NCBI GenBank assembly: GCA_947457285.1
Contig: CANGVZ010000155.1
Coordinates: forward strand, 1-5,865
Direction: 5' to 3'
From: Flavobacteriales bacterium
GTDB lineage: Bacteria > Bacteroidota > Bacteroidia > Flavobacteriales_D > Sanyastnellaceae
Length of the DNA: 5,865 nt
A model generated the notes under the pieces. It ran no database searches. It saw only the letters and a program-made list of their open reading frames with translations, and was not told the DNA's origin. Numbering within the stretch: the stretch's first letter is position 1; each line of letters starts with the position of its first letter. Below are positions 5,041-5,865 of this stretch, one piece after another. A program made the translations under genes and the position numbers.

Positions 5041-5865
5041 GCTACCTAGAAAAATTGCTGGTTAACTCTGAAGTGGAATGGAAACCGTTAGGGGATTTAG
5101 TGACATTGCGACGTGGTCGAGTAATGTCAAAGAGCTACCTGACTGATAATGCAGGGGACTATCCTGTGTACAGTTCCCAAACAGCGAATCACGGCATGAT
5201 AGGTAAGATTGATACCTTTGATTTTGACGGTGAATTTATTAGCTGGACGACTGATGGAGCTAATGCTGGTACTGTCTTTTACAGGACGGGAAAGTTCTCG
5301 ATTACGAACGTTTGTGGCCTGATAAAAATCAATGACCAAACAAAATTGAATTACAAATTCTTATTTTACTGGCTTTCTACAGAAGCTCAAAAGCATGTTT
5401 ACTCTGGTATGGGTAATCCTAAGCTAATGAGTCATCAGGTTGAAAAAATTCCAATCCCCATTCCATGCCCTGAAAATCCAAAGAAATCGCTGGCGATTCA
5501 GGGGGAGATAGTTCGGATTTTAGACGCAATTACCGAGCTTACAGCCGAGCTTACAGCCGAGCTTACAGCCGAGCTTACAGCCCGAAAAAAACAGTACAAC
5601 TATTATCGTGATCGACTTCTCACTTTTTCAGAAGACGAAGTGGAATGGAAGCGGTTGGGAGATGTTGCAGAGTATTCAAAGGCACGCATCAGTTCTGATC
5701 GGCTTGATAAGAAAAATTACGTCGGTGTTGACAATCTCCTGCAGAATCGAGCCGGAAAAGTTGAATCAAATTATGTGCCAACAACAGGGAACCTGACTAA
5801 GTATTGTGCGGGAGATATTTTAATCGGCAACATAAGGCCTTACTTGAAAAAGATTTGGCAGGCCG
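5037..5865 (+). CDS. hsdS: Type I restriction-modification specificity subunit HsdS (3' part cut by window edge)
   Basis: HsdS carries two target-recognition domains that each read half of a split DNA site and are held apart by conserved helices. About 276 residues are visible without a stop, versus about 400 or more for the family. The start MSYLEKLL matches the EcoR124I-type N-terminus, and the ATG overlaps the hsdM stop, with GGAG (5025-5028) eight bases upstream. The first recognition domain spans about residues 16-140 (LGDLVTLRRGR to LMSHQVEKIPIPIP). The central conserved helix contains four ELTA repeats (167-182), then RKKQYNYYRDRLLTF. The second half begins again with EVEWKRLGD at 201, echoing EVEWKPLGD at 12, and enters recognition domain two (VGVDNLLQNRAG, ILIGNIRPYLKKIW). 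The central helix is like EcoR124I, whereas the first recognition domain does not resemble what I recall of it, so specificity probably differs. The target sequence cannot be read from sequence alone. Confidence 0.97.
   Translation, partial: MSYLEKLLVNSEVEWKPLGDLVTLRRGRVMSKSYLTDNAGDYPVYSSQTANHGMIGKIDTFDFDGEFISWTTDGANAGTVFYRTGKFSITNVCGLIKINDQTKLNYKFLFYWLSTEAQKHVYSGMGNPKLMSHQVEKIPIPIPCPENPKKSLAIQGEIVRILDAITELTAELTAELTAELTARKKQYNYYRDRLLTFSEDEVEWKRLGDVAEYSKARISSDRLDKKNYVGVDNLLQNRAGKVESNYVPTTGNLTKYCAGDILIGNIRPYLKKIWQA
5070..5663 (+). repeat. Internal direct repeat marking the two halves of hsdS
   Basis: A 27-bp block at 5070-5096 recurs at 5637-5663 with four mismatches. The first 14 bases, GAAGTGGAATGGAA, are identical. 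Both encode EVEWKxLGD at the start of a recognition domain, 189 codons apart and in the same frame. Such shared blocks are where recombination can swap or delete recognition domains in type I systems. Confidence 0.85.
5535..5582 (+). repeat. Four perfect tandem copies of the 12-bp unit GAGCTTACAGCC in hsdS
   Basis: Copies lie at 5535-5546, 5547-5558, 5559-5570 and 5571-5582, with no mismatch. The array is in frame and encodes ELTA four times (TAEL in the usual notation). In EcoR124I and EcoR124II, two versus three TAEL repeats change the recognition spacer from six to seven bases (established). Between ILD and RKKQ this HsdS has 19 residues, against 15 that I recall for EcoR124I, so it looks like the longer, three-repeat class. 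Perfect identity at third positions shows the array is recent or actively exchanging copies. Confidence 0.97.

Overview
The window is an accessory, defence-type segment, most likely from a gammaproteobacterium. The main reason is that the HsdM protein and the visible part of HsdS read, from memory, very close to the plasmid-borne enterobacterial type IC enzymes of the EcoR124I family. Base composition is moderate and codon use is mixed. No rRNA, tRNA, transposase or CRISPR array is visible, and no intergenic gap exceeds about 185 bp.

Left half (1 to 2533, minus strand): a two-gene unit reading leftwards and running off the window. The first gene encodes a 269-residue, mainly helical protein of unknown function that begins Met-Gly-His. 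It overlaps by 14 bp a large protein (at least 579 residues) with a QueC-type PP-loop ATPase core (SGGLDS) and a four-cysteine zinc site. QueC normally makes 7-cyano-7-deazaguanine, but the long extra domains and the partner gene resemble the QueC-like proteins of antiviral systems (QatC of Qat, Cap9 of type IV CBASS). This pair is the most interesting part of the window.

Centre (2534 to 3480): a 183-bp divergent promoter region in which the best -10 elements of the two strands overlap and a short dyad spans them. Rightwards from it lies a 171-residue UmuD-like self-cleaving S24 peptidase. It has an AT-hook-like N-terminal extension, and no umuC follows it. Next comes a 57-residue excisionase/MerR-type helix-turn-helix protein.

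Right half (3493 to the end, plus strand): hsdM (complete) and hsdS (cut by the right edge) of a type IC restriction-modification system. The helix-turn-helix gene, hsdM and hsdS are tightly packed (12-bp gap, then an ATGA overlap) and probably form one operon. HsdS carries four perfect tandem copies of a 12-bp unit encoding the TAEL-type spacer, which sets the gap between the two half-sites in this family. hsdR is not in view and would be expected further right.

Working picture (inference): a defence island with a QueC-like module and a type I restriction system back to back, separated by two small regulators, of which the UmuD-like protein could link the divergent QueC-like module to DNA damage.
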